A model generated the notes under the pieces. That model saw only the letters and a list, made by a program, of their open reading frames with translations, did not search any database and was not told where the DNA came from. Below, piece by piece: positions 1 to 10,600 of a stretch of DNA of 64,000 nt. The position numbers and the translations under genes are program-made. This stretch comes from Angiostrongylus vasorum (Eukaryota > Nematoda > Chromadorea > Rhabditida > Metastrongylidae): NCBI GenBank assembly GCA_018806985.1, contig JADANN010000334.1, forward strand, positions 62,001 through 126,000, written 5' to 3'. How positions within the stretch are numbered: the first letter of the stretch is position 1; each line of letters begins with the position of its first letter.

Positions 1-95
1 TAGAACACTCATTGCACGACGAAGGTGATATTAGGGAAAATCGCTTCGTGTCTTCATCAATGAAAGCTTACTATAATTTCTTGTTTTCTATCACT

Positions 96-1309
96 CTATA
101 TTTTTCTATAAATAATACATCCATTGTCACTGTCGAACATCTCTAAAAGATCCAGCAACTCAATTCTGAATCTGGAAGTCACCCTAGCGAAACAACCAGC
201 TCCACAACTGACCAAGAGGTGATAGACTGATTCAGAAACTTGCAACAGTATCGAGTATCTATTGAGAACGAAAGAAACAACGGGATCTGCGCTCTCCTTT
301 TCAAATAATCGATTCTCCTTGCCTTGATCCAATGAAAAAACGGAATAGGAAGCAATGTGATTGACTAGGTTCTCAAGAGGATAGATCTCACTCCTGAGAA
401 TAGCAGTATCACCCAAATGGAAAACAGGATCCAAGATGTTTAAATTACTTCGACTGTCAATGAGCAAACACGTTGAGTTTTTTCCTATATGTTTAAAGTG
501 AGGTGAGCGGGTAACGTTAAGCTTATTAAGAACAGCCAATTAACAAGTACCGCTGTCCGAGGATTACCTCTGGATGTCAAATTCGGATTAGCAAAGCTAC
601 CAACCCGACGATCTGGATTTCTTACGATTATACTAGGAGAAAAAAAGGCTACTTTTGCATCGTAGAGTAACAAATAGACGACTTAGTGTCGCACGCTGGA
701 TTCAGTCAACAATTCCTTCTTCAGTTTTTTTAACTCTTTGAATAAATGTCATCCTTGCCCAGTTGAGAACAATTTGGCAATTCGTACAGTTTAGATGGGA
801 AAGCTCTCTCAAAACAAACCTGATGTATTGAACGTGTAGAAAACGGCGTCGTGCCACGTCAAGTTCAGATTGCTATCCTTCATCACCTGTCTCCTTTTAC
901 GAGATCCTCTTACGAGATGTTTTACAGTTGTCATTGCTTCTCTCCCAAAGGCGCCCGACGTCGACATCTTGGAAGTATCTAAAACAAAACAGGGAAGAAG
1001 ATCTTTTCTAGTCAGTGGATTACTGTTACAGAGTGACCCCACTATGGAAAATAATTCGTCCAATGCCTCTTTCAAAGCTCATTTTCAGAATCGGTTTAGG
1101 CAAATTAGGGTCGTAACCATTTGGTTTCGTCTCATTCTCCTATCAAATGAACAGAGTTAGTTTTCAACTTATACAAATCGAGATGTAGACAGAAGTGCGG
1201 AAACAGTACCTGCACCTCGATTTCCTTCTCCTGATCTCTGGCCTTTCTCTGACCTTTCGTCATTTTCCGTTATAGCGGAAAAAATCGTTTCGATAAACGG
1301 AGACTCCAT
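96..1309 (-). CDS. Unidentified four-exon gene, 286 residues
   Basis: I do not recognise the product. Four minus-strand exons join in frame: 1309-1210 (ATG at 1309), 1077-820, 681-568 and 484-96 (TAG at 98-96). Donors are GT at 1209, 819 and 567. The phases (1, 1, 1) agree at every junction and no stop intervenes. The N-terminus (MESPFIETIF) is followed by an acidic and basic polar stretch. The middle has a basic cluster (GSRKRRQ), and the C-terminal 120 residues have ordinary globular composition with no obvious membrane segment. The acceptor before 1077 (AAATGAG) is poor, so that exon could start elsewhere. Introns are 83-132 bp, typical of nematodes. An open stretch at 1510-1374 might be an extra upstream exon. 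The phase agreement makes chance unlikely, but the function is unknown. Confidence 0.5.
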
Positions 1310-1790
1310 TGAAATTCACAGTCTAAAGGCATCGTATTTCAAAAGTACAAGTTCCCATTCCTTTACAACCTTAGTTTTTGTGAGTATACTGCTTTCGATG
1401 CTCTTAAGACCTTGACTGGCAGAGAAGAAGTCCTTTATCTTTGTGTCGACAACGGTTAAGCCACAGTGCATCTCTAAGGAGATGACGGTGAGCAGTTGAA
1501 TGGTTCTCATCTATAATCCTTCTGATTTCAATGAATCCGACATGAAGAAGAATTACAAGAGCCGCCGACACAGCCAGCTCCTTGTTTCATATTCCGTGGA
1601 ATAACACATTCCCCGTTTTCATTATTATCGCAAATTTTGACATCTTTTAAAATAATTAATCTGGTACATTCAATAATGTTTATGAATCTGTAAACATTTC
1701 CTAAAGAGATCGCCCTATGCGACTTCCTAGCGACAATCGCACAAGGATGTCATCTTTGTTCTCGAGTATTCCGTACCGCTGTAATACGAT

Positions 1791-2130
1791 AGTGGGTGGG
1801 TAGCGCAGTGGGAGTGACGTGGATCAAAACAAAAAGAGCGCTGGTTCGACTCCGCACAGGACTCACTAAGCCCTCATCCCTCCGGGATCGGGAAATTGGT
1901 ACCGAACTTCTCTGGGAAAGGCTGCCTCTGCAATAGGAACGTTCTAGTTCGGCCATTTCAAGACACCAGGGAGAATTGACTCGACCAGCATTCAACGGCC
2001 TTCAGGACCAAACTTCAAGCAGCACCGGATCTCACACACAAAGGATGAAAGAATTTCATGACGGCTGACAAAAAGAAACGAATAGAATGCGAGAAGTGCT
2101 GGGATCTGCACGGTAGATATCAAAAATCAA
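1791..2130 (+). repeat. SINE-C copy (tRNA-derived), near full length
   Basis: The head carries a pol III A box (TAGCGCAGTGG at about 1801) and a B box (GGTTCGACTCC at about 1843). The central block GGAAATTGGTACCG follows, then a body ending in GAGAAGTGCTGGGATCTGCA. The same end is found at 12110, 34315 and 46900, which defines the family. Confidence 0.75.
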
Positions 2131-2593
2131 AAAGGAGTGGTATGAAATAAGTAATTAAAAATCCTTTTGGGTTTTCTAGTCCTCGAATGGGTCACATATT
2201 GCAAGAATTTTTTTTCCTAGATTTTTTACGATTTTTCGCGTTTAACCGCCAAGTACTTTGCTACTCCTAAGTGTTCTTAGTGGTTCATAAGTGTTGTGTT
2301 CTATAAAACTAAGGAACGCGTGGAAATAGGACAAAAACTGCCGCTACTGGCCATGGTGATGGATGGCGTTGTTAATGATGTTCCTGCTATTTTCCACCCT
2401 CAGTTTTTGCAGGCTATCCTATTTAGGACGAATTTACGCAGCTGCAATAGCAACGATGTTTTATCAGCAAAAATTTGCTCTGTTCGACGATTTCCTGCAT
2501 GTTTGTCGAGGATCCGATAGCCTGTTTTCCCCCTGAAAATCCTGCAACACCAATTTCATTGCAGTCGATGTCAAACATATTGAAACAAGCACA
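2131..2593. other. No supported feature
   Basis: Short open stretches occur on both strands (for example about 2423-2560 on -), but none has a recognisable domain or splice context. Confidence 0.4.
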
Positions 2594-3049
2594 GTGATGC
2601 TGAGGTATTTGCAAAACTCCGGGCGGCAGGTGTCTGCGGTGGGGAACGAACGCGCTATTACCCGTTCCAGGGGGCTAACGCGTTCACCATCACACCAAGC
2701 AGGTCCTTCGCTTCGCCTTTCTCTCAGCTAGTTCTATCGATAAGCGCCATCAGCAATCACCCGTCAACGGGATTGGTCTAGGGAGCCCAAATCGGCAACG
2801 AATCCAGTTAAGCTGAGGCTGTAGTCGAAATCACAGTGTTAAGTTTTGGGCTCCCTAGATCAATCTCATTGACGGATGATTGCTGATGGCGCTTATCGAT
2901 AGAACTAGCTGAGAGAAAGACGAAGCGAAGGACCCGCTTGGTGTGATGGTGAACGCGTTAACCCCCGGAACGGGTAATAGCGCGTTCGTTCCCCACTGCA
3001 GACACTTGCGGTCCGGAGTTTTGCAAATATCTCCACGCTATTATGGTCG
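2594..3049. repeat. Repeat B, head-to-head inverted pair
   Basis: Two repeat B units lie in opposite orientation: - at 2594-2797 and + at 2846-3049, with a spacer of about 50 bp. The arms are about 200 bp and close to identical. Each contains the family hallmarks: the CTGCGG/CCGCAG mini-palindrome, GAACGCG...CGCGTTC, and TTTGCAAATATC at the outer end. A transcript through the pair would fold into one long hairpin. Confidence 0.8.
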
Positions 3050-3097
3050 TGCATGTCCTAAATAAGAGAAAAAGCGCTTGGCATAATAAAAATTACT

Positions 3098-3345
3098 CCA
3101 TGAAGGGAACGCCATGCATTTGACTTTGGCAAACGTCGTAGAGATGATTGAATGCAAATCTGGCCTGTAGAATTACTTAATTAGGTTTATCGATATATCA
3201 AGTCAACGTTTTTTATCCTACCGGACAAGTTACCGACCGCAGAGGGATAGAAGGCTCGATGAGATCGCGGCGAGAGGTCGAACCAGCGATCGACCTACTG
3301 TGTCGTCTACTGCAGGTCACATATACCACTGCGCTACACGAGTCA
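3098..3345 (-). repeat. SINE-A copy, 3' end trimmed
   Basis: On the minus strand the tRNA-like head (box A TAGCGCAGTGG near 3335) is followed by the SINE-A body, ending near the TGCATGGCG block. The terminal ATCCTTT tail is missing. Confidence 0.65.
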
Positions 3346-4378
3346 TCCTTGCGTGACGTAGCATTCATGACTTGGGCGCTATGTTATCTGCTTGTCTTAT
3401 GCTGATATTGGTGAAGAACGGTGAATTTTCCAGTTGCAAAATTGCTGTACTGCTCGTCGTTTTGTATACCGTATATCCCAGTCATTCAAGACGTTCATGT
3501 CCGCCACTGTCTGAATAGAATCAAAGGCCTTAACGTCTGTGGAGATAAGTCGTAGCTGTATCTCGTCGTCACGATTCTTCAGATGCTTTTCGTAACTATA
3601 CGGTCCGAATGAAGCTCTTTCTGGAGATTTTAATTGCTTGCATGGCCAACCTTCTGTGTGAGATTTTATCGAACCTGTTGATAATTTTTCCTTACGCTGG
3701 GATAACTGGAGTGAAGAGCCCCTAGACGACAGACACCAGTCGAATTGAACTATAAGTAACGATATTAGTCGATTTCCCTTCCTATTAAACCATGGTATCC
3801 TGCTACATTTTAGTGAACAGAACATTCCACTGTGACGGATATAGCGCAATGAAAAAAAATCATGCCCCTGAAATCCGGGAAATGTTAACATTGTTGTTCT
3901 GTCTACTGTTCTAACCGTCTTCTTCACGCTGTGTGCTTAACATCTGGACGAAAACCTATCTATTCTGTTAATCCTGGGAACATCTGTTCTGGATTTACAA
4001 CATCAACTTTTAGATTCGGCGAAAAGCTGCGCCAGCTGCATTTTGTCGCTCCATTGAAAAATACTTGCAAAGCGATTTCTTTCCAGTTTCTAAATTTCTA
4101 ATTGTTCTTGCTGGCTCTAAATAACTCTACTAATACAAAATGGAGAAGTTTTCTTCAGGTATGCAGTAAGACTGAAGCTGTACATCAATAGTGATAATGA
4201 CAACTGAAAGGAATCATTTAACGCCTCGGTTGGGCTACATTGCTAGCGTAAAGGTAATTTCCTGGATCTTAGCGACTTTCTGGTTGTATTGATAGGGTTT
4301 TTGTCGAGTAAGATTCGCATATTGTCTTCATTGCCGCGCAATTACCTATGTGTTCTGCAACAAGAGTCCATTTTTCAG
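3346..4378. other. No confident feature; may hold GPAT 5' exon(s)
   Basis: A 176-codon open frame on the minus strand (3927-3397) has no recognisable domain. The start codon of the downstream acyltransferase gene must lie here or further upstream. ATG at 4140 with a GTATGC donor was tested, but its phase does not fit the exon at 4379. Confidence 0.35.
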
Positions 4379-4686
4379 CAGTCCTACTCTGCACCGTACA
4401 AACATATTCCGGTTTATCCCTTAGTGTCTCCAGCACTGGATTTTTCCTGCAGTAGTATTCATCGGCTCCAACGGTCATGTGTACAGTGCTTTCCGCAACC
4501 ATTAACTGAACTGCATCAGAACTATGTGGATCTGCTCGAATTTTCAAAGTTCGGTGGAATGCCTTATCCAATCCTACCTGGTGCACGTTCTCCATCACCA
4601 TGCTTTGCAGATCTACGTTATACCATAGCTACTCCACTGCCGCACTCGTATCCCAGAGTTCAAAAGGAGGTGATGGAATCGAAAAG
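4379..4686 (+). CDS. GPAM: GPAT N-terminal exon
   Basis: A strong acceptor (TTTTTCAG at 4371-4378) opens a frame that runs to the donor AAAAG|GTATCC at 4686/4687. Its phase-2 end joins exactly to the phase of the next exon at 5422, giving ...ESKR|VARAIEAEE. The segment includes CVQCFPQP, which matches the C-x-x-C-x-P-Q pattern near the N-terminus of GPAM-type enzymes. That resemblance and the phase fit are the evidence. The antisense frame over the same bases is a shadow. Confidence 0.6.
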
Positions 4687-7600
4687 GTATCCTTGATGAC
4701 TAGTTTTTTTCCCTCGTTTCCACACTACTCTGCCATAGAGAAGACTATGACTTTAATAGTGCCCAGGATCGACTTTATGTTAACCTCGGCATTGGATTAT
4801 AAATGTAATAATTGTACTAGACAACAAATTAAAAGTTGACTTTGTAATTTCGACTACAGGGTCAGCTTAACTGAGTTCAATGCCGATGTGGACTCTCCAG
4901 ATCCCGCTGCGGATGACTGCTGATGGTACTGGTATACAGAAAATTAGCTGAGAGACAAACGAAACGAAGGACCGGCATGGTGCGGTGGTGAACGCGTTAG
5001 CCCACGACAATGACAATGGCGTGTTCGATCTCCACCGCAGACACCTGCCTTACGGAGTTTTATAAACGCGTTCTTAAAAGCGTGGAAAAGAAGCGACACA
5101 TTTATGGTTCTAATGTTGACTTTTTATTTGCTTCCTATTATTATTTTTCACGGAAGGGTTTGATGTGGTATATAACCACTATGGTATTGGAATATTTGCA
5201 AAACTTGGTTCCAAGGCTAGATCGAGCCATGATTACTGTTTCCGGGGCTCACATGTTATCCACTGCACCACGGAGACCATTGCTTTGCCTTTCTCTCAGC
5301 CTTTATTCTACATAACGATGGCATCGTCAGTCACTGTGGTGTTGTGTTTTTCAATGAATTGCAATCTCTTATTATTTCACTGACTGCTCTGGGTACCACT
5401 TTATCCCATGTTGAATTATAGAGTGGCTCGCGCTATAGAAGCAGAAGAAGCCCAGAATCCTAATTTGTCCAGGCCACAGTTGACGAGAAAATTAAGAGGG
5501 TTTTTTATGGATATACGAGCTACAGTTTCACGGTTCATTTGCAGAATCTGTGGCTATCTTCTCTTTAAGGTATAGTTGAGGTTAAATTCCAGCTCATGGT
5601 CTAAGTTATGTTTTTTTCTTTTGTTAAGGTCTTTCGTCATCTTATGTCACATCTGCTTGTGAGTCCCCAACAACTCAAAAGACTTAGTGAAGCAGAAAGG
5701 GTGATTTCGCTTTGATTTTTCATTTTGGTTGTTTCCAAAATGCAAACTTTTGGTGTTGCGATTTTTTCTTAGTAGTTTTAGACTGGTACTCCACTTGTGT
5801 ACCTTCCTCTTCATCGATCGCATCTTGATTATCTCCTTATCACGTGGACCGCCTGGCATTTCGGTCTGCGTTTACCACACATAGCATCTGGTGATAATCT
5901 GAACCTCAGCGGTTTTGGGTTAGTATGGCCTAAGTGTTTTTAACTTATTGATTTTTTTACAATAAATAAGTACAAATCTCTTGACGTTGGTCAGCTAACT
6001 CTTTGAACTTCTTCTTGTCACTTGTTCTCCTGCTTCAGATGGCTGTTACGTTCCACTGGTGCATTTTTCATTAGACGACCAACTAACGTGCACGATAACC
6101 GTGGCAGAGACTTATTGTACAGGTGTGAACAAAATAAATCGGCTGCGTAATATTTTTTGTTCTGTAACTTCCAATAATTTTTGTTGTCGTTTATCTATTT
6201 TATTTTATTTAATTCGGTTTATTTTATTATTTATTTTTCAATCATTTATTTATTCACTTTATATCAACCATATTTTTATTAGTATATTTCATTTAGTTTG
6301 TATTTATTTCGTATTAATTATATTATTGTTATACTATTGTTATTGTTGTTGTGTACCAATTATTACTGTAGATTATAGAGTTTTACTCAATTTTATTATT
6401 GATTATTTATTTTTTGCTATTATTTCCTATTATTTATTTGTTTACTTTCTATTAAAGTAAGTATCCAAGTACTACTTCATTTTTTACAATAATTTTCATG
6501 CGTGATCATTTTCTTTCTACAGAGCCGTTCTTCATTCGTATATCGAGCAGCTTTTGAATAAGGGTCTTAGTATAGAGTTTTTCCTTGAAGGCACAAGGTA
6601 AGGCCATACAGTAGCTCTTTACAATGCCTTTTTTCCACTGTTAATATTGTTTCCATTAGCTTTTTATTGTGTTCTGCATATTGAGTGGAATTCTTGGACC
6701 ATGGATTTATAACAACCCTTTTCTGGTCGTCCTTCATTCATATTGTATACGTAGAAAACTATAATAAAATCTAAAAAAATCATTGAATTTGTCGTAAAGC
6801 GACTGCTGAATTTATTGTGGTTATTATCAGACCCATGATCAGGGTAAAGGATAAAGGATCGAACTTTCGGCGTTGATCAGTCCCTGAGGGATACGCCATG
6901 CATTCGACTTCATTAAGCATCGTTGGAGGTGATTGAATGCATATCCGGCCTTTACAATGAATCGCGGTTGCCTACCGATGTATCGAGCCAGTGTTGCTAA
7001 CCTCCCAGACAAGTTTAGTTTGATACCAATTTGCAGACCACGGAGGAATGGAAGGCTTGGTGGACCATGGACGTGGGGATCGATCCCTTATGCACTATAG
7101 GGCGTCTCCGAGCACTCCGCCACAAGCGCCCTTGTTCAGAGGCAGTTTAAAAATGGTGTTCATCATCCTATGCGCTCTGCTTCGTTCTTTCTTAGTCGAA
7201 GAAGTCCAGTTTTATTGCTATTTGGTCTTTATGCTTCTGTTTAAACCTGTGTTTGTTATTAACTATTAGTTTCACCCAGCCTCTACCCTAGGGTAACGGT
7301 TCTGTTCTGATAGGTTTCACTCACGGTTCGAACAGATATTGTAGATCTCTGTTTTAGCTTAATATTTAGAGGATCAAAGCCCAGTAATCCGTCTTTTTCT
7401 AAGAATTTCGATTTGGAAAATTTGTATGTTAAACTGGTAGATGAACTGTTGTCATATTCGAAAAAACGACCTTCTATAAACCTTTGCGTAAATAATCGAT
7501 ATATTTATTTGTAACATATTGTTCTGGCCTTTCGCCCTTCTAATCCAAATTCGAGAAATGTGGACAAATTCAAGCTCTAATAAGTGTGTCGTGATGCTTC

Positions 7601-10600
7601 GTCACATTCGTGTTACACTAAAACGCAGCTCAGTAAGTTAATGTGGATGTTCGTTCGGGTTTGGTTCCCTATTCCAAGCTTCTGGGCTCTTTGTTACATT
7701 TCAGGGAACTTTTCTACGTTGAAATCTCAGTCAATAGGTTTGTGAGACCTTTATTTGAGATTCGCTGTATCCATCTAATCATAGAACGCGTATTATTCGG
7801 GTTCATCGCTAACACTTTGGCGATTGGGAGATGGTGATGTTGCCGATTTTTTTCAAGCTGAGGTTCAAGACATGAAATGACTACGTGAAGACACACGATG
7901 CCATGTAATTCGATGGAGGACAAATGGGTTACCATTGAAGTAACACTGCTAGAAGTCCAGAGCGCATCTTCGCTTCACTCATGACAATGGTTTCACTCGT
8001 TTTGTTTGTGTATGTCACTCTTGGTGCTTATTTTCCGAGCGAAGAAATTTGATATGTTATGTGGCCGTAAGGAGACAATTGAGAGCAAGGCCTGACGAGT
8101 TTTTTTTTTCTGTTGTAGGTGCGGAACATGATGTCTACATTGAATGCCGTATCGTTATTACGTTTTGGTTAGCAGTGATATTCCTCACATTATGAACTCA
8201 ATTGAGAGCGCGTGTGGTACCGTAGTTTGAGGCGCCCCGCAGTACACATGGGATGAATCCCCGTGCCCCAGACCCACAAAGCCTTCCATCCCGGCATACT
8301 GAGGTTGGCAAATTGGTACCAGACCTGTCTGGGAAGATGGCAGCACTGGCTTGATACATCGGGAGGCCACCGCGAGTCATTGTAAAGGCCATATGTGCAT
8401 TCACTCACCTATAAACGATGCTTAGTGAAGTCAAATGCATGGCCCATATCTCAGGAATTGACTAGATCCCAGAGCTTTATACTTTTGACCCTTATGGGTT
8501 ATACTCAGGAATTCAAAGTGGCTATGCATCATGTGCTGTTATTCTTCGGTCGAAGGGAAATTCATGGAAGGTATGTGGGTATAAAAATACGAAATCGACT
8601 CGAATTAAGCTCCAAAACTCTCAGGAATTAGGCCTCATCGCGATTTTGTTAAAACGCCCAAATTTACGGTCATATGTGCGTCACTCATACCTAATCAAGT
8701 CAATTTAGATGTCGCTTTGGTAAATCTCAGCTGCCAAAACATGGTCTAATATCAAATGTGATTCAAACAGTACAGCAAAGTGAGTTTTGCGTTCACAAGG
8801 AGTTCCATCCTTCTTGTGGTTTGTGCTATTCAAGCCTCATTCATGCAATGCAGTAGTGCTGGTAGTTATAACAATTAAAATCACATGGTGCTGCTTAAGG
8901 TGGGAATTTCGTCTAAGATTATTGTTGCTTCCTATCTCATTTCTTACATAGAAGCCATCTCGAACTGTTATCTGGTGCCAGTATCGTATACGTACGACAA
9001 CATCGCAGAAGGTGTATTTTTGGATGAATTGATAGGAATACCAAAGGTGCGTCACGCATGGATGGATGAAACTTTAATGGCGATTTAAATTTAGAACTGT
9101 GAAAAAGTTATAGCAAATGAAAATATGTGTTTTTACAGAAGCGTGAAAGCGTCTTCGGTGTGCTCCACGCCGTTTTCAAAAGTTTTGGGAAGTCAAGACG
9201 GTGTGGGGCGGTGCGATTGCAATTCGGAAACCCTGTTTTGCTCTCGGTCTGTTAGCCATATTTTTGTGCACCCTTGGTTCTGGATAACTTTGGTCACAAA
9301 TGATTCTGTACATGAAATTTCTTAACATTTCAGGACTACTTAATCGCACTTCAAGGGGTCGTCATGTCTCATAACGTCATGCCTCAGTTGGGGCGTATGA
9401 CCCACTCTTTCTCGTATAGAGAACTTATACCTTGGCACACTGGGCACACGGAGAAGGCGTCTGATCGGAATTTGATTCGAGCGATAGGTTACCACGTTCT
9501 CTATGAGGCGCAGTCTATGGCTTCCATATCGCTTGTGTCGGTGCTTAGTGCCTTGTTATTGTGTAAATTTCGGAAGGTGTGTTTGTTCTCCTATGGATTG
9601 ATATTGTATAATTCGAAAGTAATTTCCTATTTTACGAACAAATTATCAGTGTAGTTTATTTTTTGGCTTTATTCTTTATAAGAAATAAGTGTGAGAAGAA
9701 AGTGTATAGCATGGGTTTTTATTCAAAATTCGATTTGGGCACCGGCATATACTAGCCACTACTTCCTCGAGCCGCCCAGGAACTACATGATTCCACCAGA
9801 AACTGTTGTGAGACCGAGAACATAAGTCCTCACTTTCGCTCTTCAAGTTCTACTGAAATCGTGATTTTTGTATAGTAGACTTCTTTTCTAACCAATCCTA
9901 ACGAAAAAAACGGCAAGTGTTAAGCCAGAGCGCCTAGCTGGCCACTCATTCGGACCACGACTGCCCCAATTTATCTCGCATTTATGTGTACATCCAGCCA
10001 TTCAAGACCAACAATTACAGAATGTGGAGGAGCGCCATGTTGCGTGAAAATCTAATCTTCAATGTTTTTTCCAACTACTGGTAACTTATCAGATTTCATT
10101 TTGTAGCATGGTGAAGTCCATTTGGCAATCATGGTATCGTGTAGGATGAAGGGGCCTACAGTCCTGTTCGAAGTCATTGCACACCATAGAGCTACAATTT
10201 GGATCGTTTTGGCGGCAGCTTGAACATGTCTTCTCTCCTTTAATGATCGTATATCATTTTCGAACAATGAATTTGCCAACTTAACGTGCCACTAGAGCTG
10301 TACGCTCTTGCAAGCTGAAACGTCTAGCAGTGTTTGTTGGGTTTCCAAATTTCAAAGAAAGCAATCGGCCTGAAAAAAAGATGTAGGTTTAATTCCCACA
10401 TGTTAAGGAGCATACACAAAAGATTTGTGAAGAATGTTACATCATACAGATGCATTAAAAAGGCGCATGTGGCGGAGTGGTCGGAGGCACCCTGCAACAC
10501 ACACGTGGAATTGATCCCCCGCGCCCTCGGTTCACCAAGCCTTCCATCCCTCAGGAGTCGGCGAATTGGCGCCACACTTGTCTCGGAGGAGAGCAGCACT

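Noticed and set aside
870..1160. 96-codon plus frame
   Set aside because: Antisense to the second exon of the minus-strand gene, whose exon phases agree.
1750..2130. 81-codon minus frame as a gene
   Set aside because: It lies within a SINE-C copy.
3397..3927. 176-codon minus frame
   Set aside because: Long, but I see no domain, no splice partner and no homology to any family I know. Not supported as a gene.
4269..4601. Minus-strand open frame of 110 codons
   Set aside because: It is antisense to the GPAT exon 4379-4686, which has splice and phase support.
6059..6460. 133-codon hydrophobic frame
   Set aside because: T-rich low-complexity intron sequence. Its start overlaps a GPAT exon read in another frame.
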